Shown: positions 41,752 to 51,071 of the stretch, one piece after another | Layout of the letters: each line of letters opens with the position of its first letter | Position numbering within the stretch: the first letter of the stretch is position 1 | Assembly (NCBI GenBank): GCA_963786225.1 | Contig: CAWAYQ010000010.1 | Span: 62,001-126,000 of the forward strand | Direction of reading: 5' to 3' | Source of the DNA: Flaviflagellibacter sp963786225 | GTDB taxonomy: Bacteria; Pseudomonadota; Alphaproteobacteria; Rhizobiales; Methylopilaceae | Length of the DNA stretch: 64,000 nt | Translations under genes and position numbers: made by a program | The notes under the pieces: model-generated | Database searches by the model: none | The model's input: only the letters and a program-made list of their open reading frames with translations | What the model was told of the DNA's origin: nothing

Positions 41752-42537
41752 TCAGGTCCATTGCTTGTTCGGCAGTTCGGCAAAGCAGACCTTGCGGCCG
41801 CCGACATCTGAAATCGAAACATGAACTCCATAGAGATCGCGAAGTGCGGTCTCGGTCAGCACGGATGCGACAGGACCGGCGCCGACAAGACCGCCCTGGC
41901 GCATCATCGCGACCTTGTCGGCCACGGCAAATGCCTGGTCCGGATGGTGCGTCGAGAACAGAACCGCCAGACCCTGCCGTTTGAGCCAAGAGATGATCTC
42001 AAGCACGCGGCCCTGGTTGGCAAAATCCAGGCTCGCCGTCGGTTCGTCGAGTATGACCGCCTTTGCCTGCTGTGCCAAAGCCCGCGCGATGACGACAAGC
42101 TGACGTTCGCCGCCGCTGATCTCGGTGAAAGGCCGTTCCGCGAGCGCGGCCACGCCGAGCTTTTCCAGCGCGGCATTCGCCTCGGCACGGTCGTTTTCAC
42201 CCGGATAGGCAAACAGGCCGAGCCGCGCGGTGCGTCCCATCAGGACCATGTCCCGGACCGGAAACGGAAACGCGGCCGAGATCGATTGCGGCACATAGGC
42301 CAGGTTCTGCGCGCGCTGTGCCGGAGACCAGCCCGCCGCATTCTCTCCCGCAATCCGGATCGCGCCGCCCAAAGCAGGCTGAAGGCCGAGAATGGTCTTG
42401 AGCAAGGTGGTCTTGCCGCTTCCGTTCGGTCCGAGCAGGCACGTCACGTCGCCCGCGTCGAGCGAGAGAGACAGGTCGCGGCCGATCGGACGGCCGTGGT
42501 AACCGAAGCCGAGGTTTTCGATCTCGATCACAGCCAT
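41752..42537 (-). CDS. ABC importer ATP-binding protein (FecE/BtuD type)
   Basis: 261 residues from ATG 42537 (MAVIEIENLGFGY). Walker A LLGPNGSGKTT (about 34-44), Q-loop YVPQSI, signature ISGGERQLVVIARAL, Walker B AVILDEPTASLD and switch His in FSTHHPDQ are all intact. The energy-coupling subunit of an iron-siderophore, haem or cobalamin-type importer. The preceding permease stop is two bases away and the TrmO-like gene follows directly, so translation of the whole set is coupled. Confidence 0.95.
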   Translation of the reverse strand: MAVIEIENLGFGYHGRPIGRDLSLSLDAGDVTCLLGPNGSGKTTLLKTILGLQPALGGAIRIAGENAAGWSPAQRAQNLAYVPQSISAAFPFPVRDMVLMGRTARLGLFAYPGENDRAEANAALEKLGVAALAERPFTEISGGERQLVVIARALAQQAKAVILDEPTASLDFANQGRVLEIISWLKRQGLAVLFSTHHPDQAFAVADKVAMMRQGGLVGAGPVASVLTETALRDLYGVHVSISDVGGRKVCFAELPNKQWT

Positions 42538-42539
42538 GG

Positions 42540-43544
42540 TCAGGCCCATGCCCGGCGCGCGGTGGCGAGCAGCCACAGGAAGATCGGCGTGCCGATGACC
42601 GCGGTCAGAACGCCGAGCGGAATTTCCACATCCGCGGCGCCGCGCGCGATCGTATCGACGATGAGCAGGAACCCGGCGCCCAGCAGCGCGGATGCCGGGC
42701 CGAGCCGTGCGAATGAGGGTCCGACGACGAGCCGCGCGAGATGCGGCAGGACGAGACCGACCCAGCCGATGATGCCGCTGAAGCACACGGCGGCGGCGGT
42801 CAGCAGGGTCGCGGCGGCGATGACGGCCACGCGCACAAAGCGCGTGTCGACGCCGAGCGCCTTCGCCTCTTCCTCACCGAGCGTCATCACGTCGATGCGC
42901 CAGCGCAGAAGCAGAAGCGGCACGCAGCCGATCAGGGCGGCGGGGGCCAGAGCCAGGACTTCGCTGGCACGGATTCCGGCGAGACTGCCGAGCAGCCAGA
43001 ACGTGATGGCGGGAAGCTGGTTGTAGGGATCGGCGAGCACTTTCAGGATCGAGATGCCCGCGCCGAACAGGGTTCCGATGACGATGCCGGCGAGGACGAG
43101 GACGAGCAGGGGATCGCGCTGCGTGACAGCGCGGGCAACGGCGTAGACCGCGAGCACCGCCACGGTGCCGCCGACAAACGAACTCAGCTGGATGCCCCAG
43201 ATCGGCAGCGAAAAGAAAATACCGAGCACCGCCCCGAGAGCCGCACCCGAGGAGACGCCGAGAATATCGGGCGAGACCAGCGGGTTGCGAAACAGGCTCT
43301 GATAGGCGGCGCCGGCGACGGCCAGCGACGCGCCCACGATCATAGCGGCGGCGATGCGCGGACCTCTTATGCCCTCGATGACGGAAATTGCGGTGGCCGA
43401 GGGCGGCGCGGAGCCGGTGAGGCGCCAGCCGAGCCATGTCCCGAACTCGCCGACCGAGACCGGATAGGCGCCGAACGCGAAGGCGCAGAGGGCGAGGGCC
43501 AGCAAAACCGGCAGGCCCAGGGTCCATACGCGCGCGTTGCTCAC
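42540..43544 (-). CDS. ABC importer permease (FecCD/BtuC family)
   Basis: 334 residues from GTG 43544, which overlaps the binding-protein stop (GTGA). Ten-helix topology with the family motifs IRGPRIAAAMIVGASLAVAG, AAYQSLFRNPLVSPDILGVS, SGAALGAVLGI, the coupling LAPAALIGCVPLLLLRWRID and FSGIIGWVGLVLPHLARLVV. It forms the transmembrane homodimer of the importer. The ligand class is a metal chelate or corrinoid; nothing in the sequence narrows this further. Confidence 0.95.
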   Translation of the reverse strand: MSNARVWTLGLPVLLALALCAFAFGAYPVSVGEFGTWLGWRLTGSAPPSATAISVIEGIRGPRIAAAMIVGASLAVAGAAYQSLFRNPLVSPDILGVSSGAALGAVLGIFFSLPIWGIQLSSFVGGTVAVLAVYAVARAVTQRDPLLVLVLAGIVIGTLFGAGISILKVLADPYNQLPAITFWLLGSLAGIRASEVLALAPAALIGCVPLLLLRWRIDVMTLGEEEAKALGVDTRFVRVAVIAAATLLTAAAVCFSGIIGWVGLVLPHLARLVVGPSFARLGPASALLGAGFLLIVDTIARGAADVEIPLGVLTAVIGTPIFLWLLATARRAWA

Positions 43545-44572
43545 TTCAGGTCCGCATGCGGCATGAGTTCGTCCAGTTCCGCATCGCTCGGACGCCGATG
43601 ATAGAAGAGGTCGTAGAAATCGCGCGCCTCGGAACGAAGATCGGCGTGGAAGGCGTCCGGGAAAAACAGCTTCGACAGCCACAGCACGCCCATGACCCTG
43701 TTCACCGACGGCGGATAATCCACCCACGGAAACGGAAGCTGCGGCGCGAGGACAACCTTGCCGTCCCGCACCGCGCGGAGCTGCGCCCAAAGCGGATCGT
43801 TCCGGACCTTCGCCGCGAAGGCGGGATCGAGCGCGACCACGATGTCCGGGTCCCAGGCCAGAATCTGTTCGAGCGAGACGGTGACGAGACCGCCGCCGCC
43901 CAGAGCTTCACCGGCGACATTGCGTCCGCCCGCGAATTCCACAGCCTCGACATTGATCGATCCGGCGCGCGCCGTTTCAAAGCCTTCCGCACCGCGCGCG
44001 AGATAGACGCGCGGACGGTCGCCGACAGGTATCCCGGTCAGTTTTGCCGTTACCGCGTCAAGCCTCTGCTCGATCCAGGCGGCGCGCGTCTCGGCGGCAT
44101 CCTGCACGCCGAGCACGTCTCCGAGTTTTCGGTAGGTCTCCGGAAGCGCATCGAGGCGGCCGTCGAACAGGAGATGCGGAACGCCGGTCTGTTCCCGCAC
44201 GCGCTCGGCAAGCGAGACATAGGTCGGCCCGGTCGATCCGATATCGACGATCACGTCCGGCTTGAGCTTCAGGACGAGTTCGAGATTGGCTTCGCCGCCT
44301 CTGCCGGTCAGGCGTCCATACGACGGCTTGTCCGCGTCGTTCGCAAGGAAGCGGAGTTCCTCGGGGGAGGGGGTTCGCGTCCAGCCCAGCAATTTCTCCG
44401 GGGCGAGCGAATAGACGATCAGGGCGGCCGGCGGACCGGCGACGAAGACGCGCTCGACATTGTCCGGAACCGTGAGCGTGCGTCCCGTCGCGTCGGAGAC
44501 ATCCCGCGCGGACGCGGTGTGCAGGGCCACGAGGCACGCAAGGCCGGTGAGAAGAAATCCGCGCACGATCAT
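43541..44572 (-). CDS. ABC importer periplasmic binding protein (FecB/BtuF type)
   Basis: 343 residues from ATG 44572. The signal peptide MIVRGFLLTGLACLVALHTA ends at SA, then the mature protein starts RDVSDATGRTLTVPDNVERV, the standard opening of class III binding proteins. LVLKLKPDVIVDIG and LEQILAWDPDIVVALDP mark the two lobes, joined by a long helix (AETRAAWIEQRLDAV). First gene of the four-gene importer/TrmO-like operon. No Fur box or cobalamin riboswitch was recognised in the 217 bases upstream, which are filled by inverted repeats. Confidence 0.93.
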   Translation of the reverse strand: MIVRGFLLTGLACLVALHTASARDVSDATGRTLTVPDNVERVFVAGPPAALIVYSLAPEKLLGWTRTPSPEELRFLANDADKPSYGRLTGRGGEANLELVLKLKPDVIVDIGSTGPTYVSLAERVREQTGVPHLLFDGRLDALPETYRKLGDVLGVQDAAETRAAWIEQRLDAVTAKLTGIPVGDRPRVYLARGAEGFETARAGSINVEAVEFAGGRNVAGEALGGGGLVTVSLEQILAWDPDIVVALDPAFAAKVRNDPLWAQLRAVRDGKVVLAPQLPFPWVDYPPSVNRVMGVLWLSKLFFPDAFHADLRSEARDFYDLFYHRRPSDAELDELMPHADLK

Positions 44573-44636
44573 GCTCCCGATACGGGACGATGACCGGAGT
44601 ATGTCCCGGGGCGGCGAGAAGCGTCGAGCCCGGCCT

Positions 44637-44778
44637 CCCTCTCCCCTTGTGGGAGAGGGCGACTCGACGCCGAAGGCGTCGAGCGGGGTGAGGGGTAACG
44701 GACGCTGATCGAGGGGCCAGACACCCCTCACCTCGCTCGGCCTGCCGGCCGAGTCGTCCTCTCCCACAAGGGGAGAGG
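44637..44778. repeat. BIME-like cluster of inverted repeats
   Basis: A first block contains the hairpin CCCTCTCCC-CTTGT-GGGAGAGGG (44637-44659) and CTCGACGCC-GAA-GGCGTCGAG (44663-44683), then GGGGTGAGGGG. A second block in the opposite orientation (about 44728-44778) has ACCCCTCACC, CTCGGCCTGCCGGCCGAG and CCTCTCCCACAAGGGGAGAGG. Together they form one large inverted pair between the ABC operon and hpnN. A single-block relative lies at 60644. Such elements are dispersed and non-coding; here they may end hpnN transcription before the ABC operon. Confidence 0.8.
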
Positions 44779-44789
44779 AGGGAACTCGA

Positions 44790-47383
44790 TCACACCTCGC
44801 GCGGCGGTTCGCGCGGGTCTCCCATCAGGGCCGGCTGGAACAGGACCGCGGACAGCAGCGTGCACGTGAACGACAGCGCCAGCAGCTTGCCCATGCTGGA
44901 CGTGCCGGGATGGCTCGAAAACCACAGGCTCCCGAACGCGATCGCCGGTAAGCACGGCGCTGAAGAACACGGCGCGCGTCAGGGTCGATTGCAGGAAGGC
45001 CGTCTGCCCGCGCTTCCATGCGACGATGTAGTAGATCTTGAACGCCACGCCGACGCCCAGCAGCACCGGCAGAGCGATGATGTTTGCGTAGTTGAGCGGG
45101 AAGCCCGTCAGCGCGCAGATTTCGAAGGTCATCAAGGCCGCGACGATCAGCGGGATCAGGGTCGCGCCGACATCGCGCAGGCTGCGCAGCACGACCCAGA
45201 GCAGGAGCGCGATCGCAACCAGCGCGAAGATCGACGCCTGCTGCGAAGGCCCAGATGATCGTGCTGCCCCAGTTGAGCGTGTCGGTCGCCGGTCCCGTGG
45301 CGTTCGGCTCGACCTGCAGCACCGCGTGCGCAAACCTCAGCAGCGTTTCGTTGTCGTTCGGGTCGCCCTTCGGAAGGATGTCGACCCTCTCGCGTCCGTC
45401 CGGCGTCACCCAGTCCTGGAGAAGTTCCGGCGGAAGCGTCGAACGGGAGACGGGCTCGGCCTGGAAGGCCTTGCGCAGCCCGTTCAGGTTTTCGACCAGC
45501 GAGAAGCCGAAGGCCTGCGTCGCTTTTTCCCGTGCGCCGGCATCGGCGGCGGCGAGTTTCTTGAGATTGTCCACGAGGCGCTTTGCGGCGTCCGCTCCCG
45601 GGCCGGTCTTGTCCGCCGCGACCTCGGACAGAGCCTGCGCGCCGTCGTTCAGGGCCTTGATGTTCTCCTCGTCCGTGGGCGGCGGAAGCTGCGGCGCGCG
45701 GAGAGATCCCCCGAGCACGTCGGCCGCATTCCGGATGAGGTCGAGCTTCTCGGGCTGATCGGTCGGAATCAGGACGTCGATCGTGCGTGTCTGCGAGACT
45801 TCGGGAATCTTCGACACCTTGTCTGCGATGGCGACGGCCTCGTCGTGGTTCTTGGCCAGCACCTGCGCGCTCTGCGCGCCCAAAACGGGGTCCTTGCTGA
45901 GCTCGATATAGGTCGAGATCGCTTCGGAGTCCGGATCGCGCAGGTGCAGCGGATTGAAGTCGAACTGCAGATGCATCAGAGCGGGCGAGCCTGCGAGCAC
46001 GATCACCGAGACGAAACCGACGACCCAGAGCCGGTGGCGCTTCAGGAATGCATCGACCGGGATCATGCTCGGCTGCGTCAGCGTCCACTTTTCTTCCGGC
46101 GGCCGAACGAGCTTGAACAGGGTCGGCAGCAAAGTGAGGCTGACGATATAGGCGACGATCATGCCGAAGCCCGCGATCTTGCCGAGCTGCGCGATGCCCG
46201 AATAGGCCGTCGGCGTGAACGACAGAAAGCCGATGGCGGCGGCGACGGCGGCAAGCGTCAGGGGCGCTCCGACGTAACGGCCGGTCTCGATCAGCGCGTC
46301 GTCGCCGTCCTTCATGTCGAAGCGATGCTGGCGGGCCTGGACGCCGTACTGGATGGCGAAGTCGGCGCCGATGCCGACGAACAGAACGGCGAACGCGATC
46401 GAGATCGGATTGAACGCGCCGACCAGAAGAATACCGGTGGCGGCTGTAATCACGAGGCCGACGGCAAGCGAGGCCGCGACCGCGAGGACAAGGCGGACGG
46501 ATCGCAGCGCAAGCCACAGAATGCTGAGGATCAGGATGCCGGTGATCGCGCCGTTGAGGGCCGCGCCGTCGTTGACGCTGGCGAACTCCTCGTCGGCGAT
46601 CGGCACGGTTCCGGTCAGTTTCAGGTTGGCGCCGTACGCACCCTTGAAATCGAGGTCGGCGGCCGCCTTCCGTATTGCGTCGGTCGAGCGTTTGCCTGGC
46701 TGGAGCTCCGACGTGTCGAGCACGGTCGTCACCACAACGATCCGTCTCAGGCCGTCGGGCTGGTCCGGCTTCTGCATGACCTTGCGCCAGGAAAAGCTTG
46801 GAAGCGGGGCTGTCGGAATGGATTCGAGGGTGTCCGACGACTGGTTCATGAGCTTGGCCATGTCGTCGAGGGTGAGATCGCCGCCGCGCACGCCTTCCAG
46901 CACATCCGTCAGCGCCTTCATGAGGCCGCGAAGCGTCGGGTCCTTTGCGAGCGTGGTGATCAGCGGCTCGGCATCCATCAGATTGTTGGTGGTGTCCTTC
47001 AACTGATCCGGCGGCAGGAACAGCATGCCGTTCTTTTCGAAGAACGGACCGCCGGACGCGATCTGGATCGCGGGAAAGAGCGCTTTATTTTGGGACAGCC
47101 GGTCGACCAGGGCCCGCGCCGCGGTGTCCGTCAGTTCGGCGGTCGGCGCCTCGACGACGGCGATGATCTGGTGCGAGCGTTCCGGGAACGCCGCCTTGTA
47201 TTCGAGTGCGCGCTTGCGCCAGGGAAGATCCGGCGAGATCAGGTTGTCGATATTGGTATCGATCGCGAAGTGGCGCTTGGTGTAGACGCCCGAAACGATT
47301 GCGAGCACCAGGAACCCGAGGACGACCGCCCATGCGTGTCCGGAACAGAAACGAACGGTGCGGGAAATGAAATTGCTCAGCAT
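44790..47383 (-). pseudogene. hpnN: HpnN-like hopanoid RND/MMPL exporter, two frameshifts
   Basis: An inner-membrane RND-type transporter of about 863 residues after correction. N-terminal helix and periplasmic head: MLSNFISRTVRFCSGHAWAV, KRHFAIDTNIDNLISPDLPW, PERSHQIIAVVEAPT. First membrane bundle: NGAITGILILSILWLALRSV, FVGIGADFAIQYGVQARQHR. The second bundle is split by an extra base near 45243 (before QASIFALVAIALLLWVVLRS) and another near 44945 (before AIAFGSLWFSSHPGTSSMGK). The end is GDPREPPREV. HpnN moves hopanoids to the outer membrane. Removing the two bases gives a full-length frame, so sequencing insertions are plausible. No other hopanoid genes are adjacent. Confidence 0.88.
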
Positions 47384-47768
47384 GCAGGAAGCCTTCGGAA
47401 CGCGGGCGCGTGGGTCGCAAAAACTCATCCTGTGGCGACGATGCACGACGCCAGCGCACAAAATTGCCACGATGCGCCACGCGCTTTCACCGCCGCGGCA
47501 CAGGACGTTATTCGGGAACGAACCGTTGCCGAGGCCGCACCCCCCGTCAATGCACCATTGGGGATGGGTGTCCGTAAGCCAAGGGTAAGAAACCGGGCCC
47601 AAAAGGCAAACCTTTGGCGGCGCTGGCTAACCGCTCCCGGGACCGCGGATTGGCGGGAGCCCCTGGCCTGCGGGTAAAATTGCCGCGGCGGCCTGTGCGG
47701 CCCGCTCGCCCAAGTATGATTACCAACCACGACCGGCCGAGGCCGGGCCACCCCATCCGGAACCCCAG
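47384..47768. other. Intergenic region with an EamA gene remnant and duplicated sequence
   Basis: About 47448-47560 is clearly related to 50807-50920, collinearly with one base offset. Both contain AACCGTTGCC/GACCGTTGCC and CCGTCAATGCRCCATT. On the minus strand 47435-47490 reads ASWQFCALAS, nearly identical to ASWQFWALAS at the start of the EamA gene at 50849. This is the degraded 5' end of a second EamA gene. The rest holds the leader of the response regulator gene. Confidence 0.7.
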
Positions 47769-48443
47769 ATGCGCCTGCTGCTCCTCGAAGACGAAGCCGA
47801 TCTGGCCGGGATCCTTGTCAAAGGCCTGCGCGAGACCGGATTTGCGGTCGATCACGTTACGAGCATCGAGGCCGCCGAGGACTGCCTGGCGGTCAGTTCG
47901 TTCGACGTGATCGTGCTCGACCGGCTGGTTCCGGACGGCGACAGCCTCGACCTCCTGCGGCGCCATCCCGTCGCCGGCCTCGGATGCCCCGTTCTGATGC
48001 TGACGGCCCGCGATGCCCTGCAGGACCGGCTGGACGGGCTGGAGGCGGGGGCCGACGACTATCTGCTCAAGCCGTTCCACTTCGACGAACTCGTGGCACG
48101 GCTGCGCGCGCTGCTGCGCCGGCAGAACGCGCCGCTCGGCGTCCGTCTCGTCAGCGGAAACATCAGCTTCGACACCGCGACACGGATTGCGGAAGTCGGC
48201 GGCGAATCCCTCGTTCTGTCGCGGCGTGAGCTTGCGCTGCTCGAGCTCCTGATGCGCCGCATGGGAGGCGTCGTGACGAAAAGCGCGATCGAAAGCGCGC
48301 TGTACGCATTCCACGACGAGATCAGCCAGAATGCGATCGAGGTTCTGCTGCATCGCCTCAGGCGGAGATTGCTCGGCGCGGGCGCGACGGCGAAAATCCA
48401 TACCCTGAGAGGCATCGGCTACATGCTGGAGGATGTGGCGTGA
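47769..48443 (+). CDS. OmpR/QseB-type response regulator
   Basis: 224 residues. Receiver domain with acidic pair EDEAD, phospho-acceptor Asp51 (VLDRLVPDGD), MLTARD and LLKPFHF. The C-terminal winged helix has LSRRELALLELLMRRMGGVV, QNAIEVLLHRLRRRL and IHTLRGIGYML. It overlaps the kinase gene by four bases. A DedA protein follows, and similar two-component pairs often respond to envelope stress or lipid modification. Target genes are unknown. Confidence 0.95.
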   Translation: MRLLLLEDEADLAGILVKGLRETGFAVDHVTSIEAAEDCLAVSSFDVIVLDRLVPDGDSLDLLRRHPVAGLGCPVLMLTARDALQDRLDGLEAGADDYLLKPFHFDELVARLRALLRRQNAPLGVRLVSGNISFDTATRIAEVGGESLVLSRRELALLELLMRRMGGVVTKSAIESALYAFHDEISQNAIEVLLHRLRRRLLGAGATAKIHTLRGIGYMLEDVA

Positions 48444-49798
48444 CGGACCGGCCCTGGTCTCTGCGACGGCGGCTCATCATCGGCCTCTCGATCGTTCTTG
48501 CGCTGGGAACCGTGATCCCGGTTCTCTCCGTCATCGTCACATCCGCGCGCTCGATCGACACGATGCTGGATCGGACGCTGCAGGATCAGGCGTCCGACGT
48601 GGTCCGGGCGCTCGATCCCAAGACGGGGACCTTGTCGATTCCCGAGGGTCTCGCCCAGGCGTACCGGCAGTCGAACCAAGCATTTCTCTATGCCGTGTTC
48701 GACAGGCAGGGCCGTGTGATCGCGGCCTCGTCGCCGCGCGCCGCGGACGTGCTGAAGCGGGCCGCGGACGCGGAACAGACGGGCGAGAAATTTTCGACGC
48801 TCAATCCGGTCGACGGGGGAGGGCCCTGGTATTCCTACACGCATCATGTCGGCGATCTGAGCGTGTCCGTCGCCCAGAGCGGGCTGCACGAGGATGTCCT
48901 GGCCGACAGCGTGGCCGGCGAGCTCGCGCGCGAAAGCACGCCCGTTCTTCTCGTCGTCATGCTGATCGGCATCGGCGTTGTATGGTTCACGCTCCGTCAG
49001 GCGTTCCGGGAAGTGGACCGCGCGGCGCTGGTGGCCGAACGCATGCAGCCCGGTGAGGGCGTTCCTCCGCTCGGGTCGAAAGCCATGCCGGTCGAGATCC
49101 GGCCGTTCGTCGACGCGGTCGGGTCCGCGATGCTGCGGCTGGAAGATGCGCTGGACGCGGAGCGCCGGTTCATCGCCAACGCCGCGCACGAAATCCGCAC
49201 GCCCTTGAGCATTCTCACGGCGCGGATCGACAGACTGCCCAACACGGCGGACCGCGCCGTCCTTGCCGCCGATGCGGACCGCATCAACCGGCTTGTCGCG
49301 CAATTGCTGGAAGCCGCGCGGCTCGAAGCCAATACGATGAAGCTCGATACCGAATTCGATCTGCGGGACGTCGTGGTCGAGGCGGTCGCCGAACTTGCGC
49401 CGCTCGCGGTGAAAGACGGCCGCGAAATCGCGATCACCGGCGAGGCGGGCGCGTTGAGGGTACGCGCCGATCCTCATGCCATCGCGCTGGCCGTCCGCAA
49501 CCTCATCGAAAATGCCCTGAAACATACGCCTCGCGGCACCGCGATCGAGGTCGTGCTGTCGCGGCCGGCAATGATCAGCGTCAACGATCGCGGGCCCGGC
49601 ATCCCGGCGGCGGATCACGACCGTCTGTTCCGCCGCTTCCAGCGCGGAACCACGACTGCGCCGGGCACGGGCCTCGGGCTTTCGATCGTGCGCGAGATTT
49701 TGCGTCAGCACGGAGGATCGGTCGCAATCGGAAGCCGCCCGGACGGCGGCTCCGCTTTCGTGCTGTCGCTGCCCGCCGCGCGGGTGTTGAACGTCTAG
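48440..49798 (+). CDS. Membrane sensor histidine kinase (QseC/TctE type)
   Basis: 452 residues. Two membrane helices (about 12-35 and 165-187) flank a periplasmic sensor of about 130 residues. A short HAMP-like linker leads to HisKA with His250 (NAAHEIRTPLSIL). The HATPase domain has NLIENALKHTP, VNDRGPGIP, FQRGTTTAPGTGLGLSIVRE. The GTG start overlaps the regulator stop (GTGA). The last 22 codons reappear as an in-frame fragment at 51002-51067, evidence of an older second copy. Confidence 0.94.
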   Translation: MTDRPWSLRRRLIIGLSIVLALGTVIPVLSVIVTSARSIDTMLDRTLQDQASDVVRALDPKTGTLSIPEGLAQAYRQSNQAFLYAVFDRQGRVIAASSPRAADVLKRAADAEQTGEKFSTLNPVDGGGPWYSYTHHVGDLSVSVAQSGLHEDVLADSVAGELARESTPVLLVVMLIGIGVVWFTLRQAFREVDRAALVAERMQPGEGVPPLGSKAMPVEIRPFVDAVGSAMLRLEDALDAERRFIANAAHEIRTPLSILTARIDRLPNTADRAVLAADADRINRLVAQLLEAARLEANTMKLDTEFDLRDVVVEAVAELAPLAVKDGREIAITGEAGALRVRADPHAIALAVRNLIENALKHTPRGTAIEVVLSRPAMISVNDRGPGIPAADHDRLFRRFQRGTTTAPGTGLGLSIVREILRQHGGSVAIGSRPDGGSAFVLSLPAARVLNV

Positions 49799-49909
49799 GA
49801 CGTCAGTGGCAGCGAAGTGAGGCAGCGAAGGCCGGGTGTAATGCCCCTGTAAGCTCGATGATCGATATCTCTGCGGGCGGCAGCGGGCTGCGTCAGCCGG
49901 GAGTTCCTG

Positions 49910-50359
49910 TTGAGCGATCTTGCGACCTACGGATCCATGCTGCTGATGGGCCTCATCGCCGGCACGTTTTTGCCCTTTCTGCCCGCTTCGTCGGAGCTCT
50001 ATCTGGCCGGCCTTCTCGCCTCGCGCACAGGCCAGCCCGAAGTCCTGATCGCCGCGGCGGTCGTGGGTAACGTACTGGGAGGACTGCTTAATTACTGCGG
50101 CGGACGCTACATTTCGGGCCTTGCCGGCAAGTCCTGGTTTCCCGCGACCCAAGCCCAGCTCGACTATGTCGGGACGAAGTTCCACCGCTACGGCGTCGGG
50201 ATCCTCCTGCTGGCCTGGCTGCCCGTTGTGGGCGACGTCATCGCGGTCGTGGCCGGGCTGCTCCTGACCGAGATCAAGCTCTTCCTTGTGCTGACGACGA
50301 TCGGCAAATTCGCGCGTTATGCGGCAATCGGCGTCGGCGTGGCCTGGGCGCAGTCGTGA
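49910..50359 (+). CDS. DedA/YqaA-type (VTT domain) membrane protein
   Basis: 149 residues from TTG 49910 with GGGAG six bases upstream. Features of the YqaA subfamily are LMGLIAGTFLPFLPASSELY, GNVLGGLLNYCGGRYI and RYGVGILLLAWLPVVGDVIA, with about four membrane or re-entrant segments. DedA proteins move phospholipids or undecaprenyl-phosphate between membrane leaflets. It follows the two-component pair by 111 bases. A decayed copy including its leader lies at 51943. Confidence 0.9.
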   Translation: MSDLATYGSMLLMGLIAGTFLPFLPASSELYLAGLLASRTGQPEVLIAAAVVGNVLGGLLNYCGGRYISGLAGKSWFPATQAQLDYVGTKFHRYGVGILLLAWLPVVGDVIAVVAGLLLTEIKLFLVLTTIGKFARYAAIGVGVAWAQS

Positions 50360-50411
50360 TGGCGGACGCGTCAACGCCGCAGCGGGCAGGGCAGGGGTCG
50401 GCAGGCGGATA

Positions 50412-50849
50412 TCATGCCCGGTAGGCGACAAGCACCGCGCCGGCGGCGATCAGGCAAACGCCCAGCCAGTTCGGCACGGACATTTTTTCGCCGAGGATGA
50501 TGACGCCGAAGATCGCGACCAGAACGACGCTCAGTTTGTCGAGGGGAGCAACCCTGGCGGCGTCGCCGATTTTCAGGGCCCGGAAGTAGCAAATCCAGGA
50601 TGCTCCGGTCGCGAGGCCCGACAGGACAAGGAATAAGTATGTACGTGAGGAAATCGAGCCGGCGGGCTGCCACTGGCCCGTCGCCGTGACGATGGCGCCG
50701 AGAACCAGAAGAATGACGATCGTCCGCACGAAGGTCGCGAGGTCGGATGCCACGTTCTCCACGCCGACCTTCGCGAAAATGGCGGTGAGCGCGGCAAAGA
50801 GGGCGGACGCCAGCGCCCAGAACTGCCACGAGGCGAAAAGGGTCTTCAT
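50412..50849 (-). CDS. EamA-family small transporter
   Basis: 145 residues with about five hydrophobic helices and one EamA domain, half the usual length of DMT exporters, so it probably dimerises. Typical segments are WALASALFAALTAIFAKVGV, SGLATGASWICYFRALKIGD and RVAPLDKLSVVLVAIFGVII, ending GEKMSVPNWLGVCLIAAGAV. Substrate unknown. The first ten residues after MKTLF match a fragment at 47.45 kb, showing that this gene once existed in two copies. Confidence 0.9.
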   Translation of the reverse strand: MKTLFASWQFWALASALFAALTAIFAKVGVENVASDLATFVRTIVILLVLGAIVTATGQWQPAGSISSRTYLFLVLSGLATGASWICYFRALKIGDAARVAPLDKLSVVLVAIFGVIILGEKMSVPNWLGVCLIAAGAVLVAYRA

Positions 50850-51001
50850 CGGTTGCAGCCTAAAAGGACGATGTCGAAGCGACCGTTGCCGACCGCGCGA
50901 CCGCCGTCAATGCGCCATTCGCGCGGCGTGCAGCGCGCGCCGGGAGCGTCGGCGGTAACAGGCCTTTCGCAGGGCCGGTTAACCGAGCCCGTATTTGCCG
51001 A

Positions 51002-51067
51002 AACCGCCCGGACGGCGGCTCCGCCTTCGTGCTGATGCTACCCGCCGAGCGGGCGTTGGACGCCTAG
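51002..51067 (+). pseudogene. 3' fragment of a second histidine kinase gene
   Basis: 22 codons reading NRPDGGSAFVLMLPAERALDA then TAG. They align without gaps to the last 22 codons of the kinase at 48440 (SRPDGGSAFVLSLPAARVLNV, TAG). The match continues past the stop for about 10 bases (GACGTCAG), up to the edge of the methyltransferase gene. The rest of this kinase and its regulator are missing. Confidence 0.8.
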
Positions 51068-51071
51068 GACG

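Noticed and set aside
44573..44789. Cobalamin riboswitch or Fur box before the ABC importer
   Set aside because: The region consists of two inverted repeat blocks of the dispersed type; no B12-box or Fur-like 19-bp palindrome was seen.
45092..47677. 861-codon plus-strand open frame opposite hpnN
   Set aside because: The minus strand has recognisable HpnN sequence. The opposite frame lacks hydrophobic or domain structure and spans the gene's frameshifts only because high GC removes stop codons.
48419..50431. 670-codon minus-strand frame opposite the two-component genes and DedA
   Set aside because: It is antisense to clear regulator, kinase and DedA genes; its composition (Arg, Gly, Asp, His) is typical of a shadow frame.
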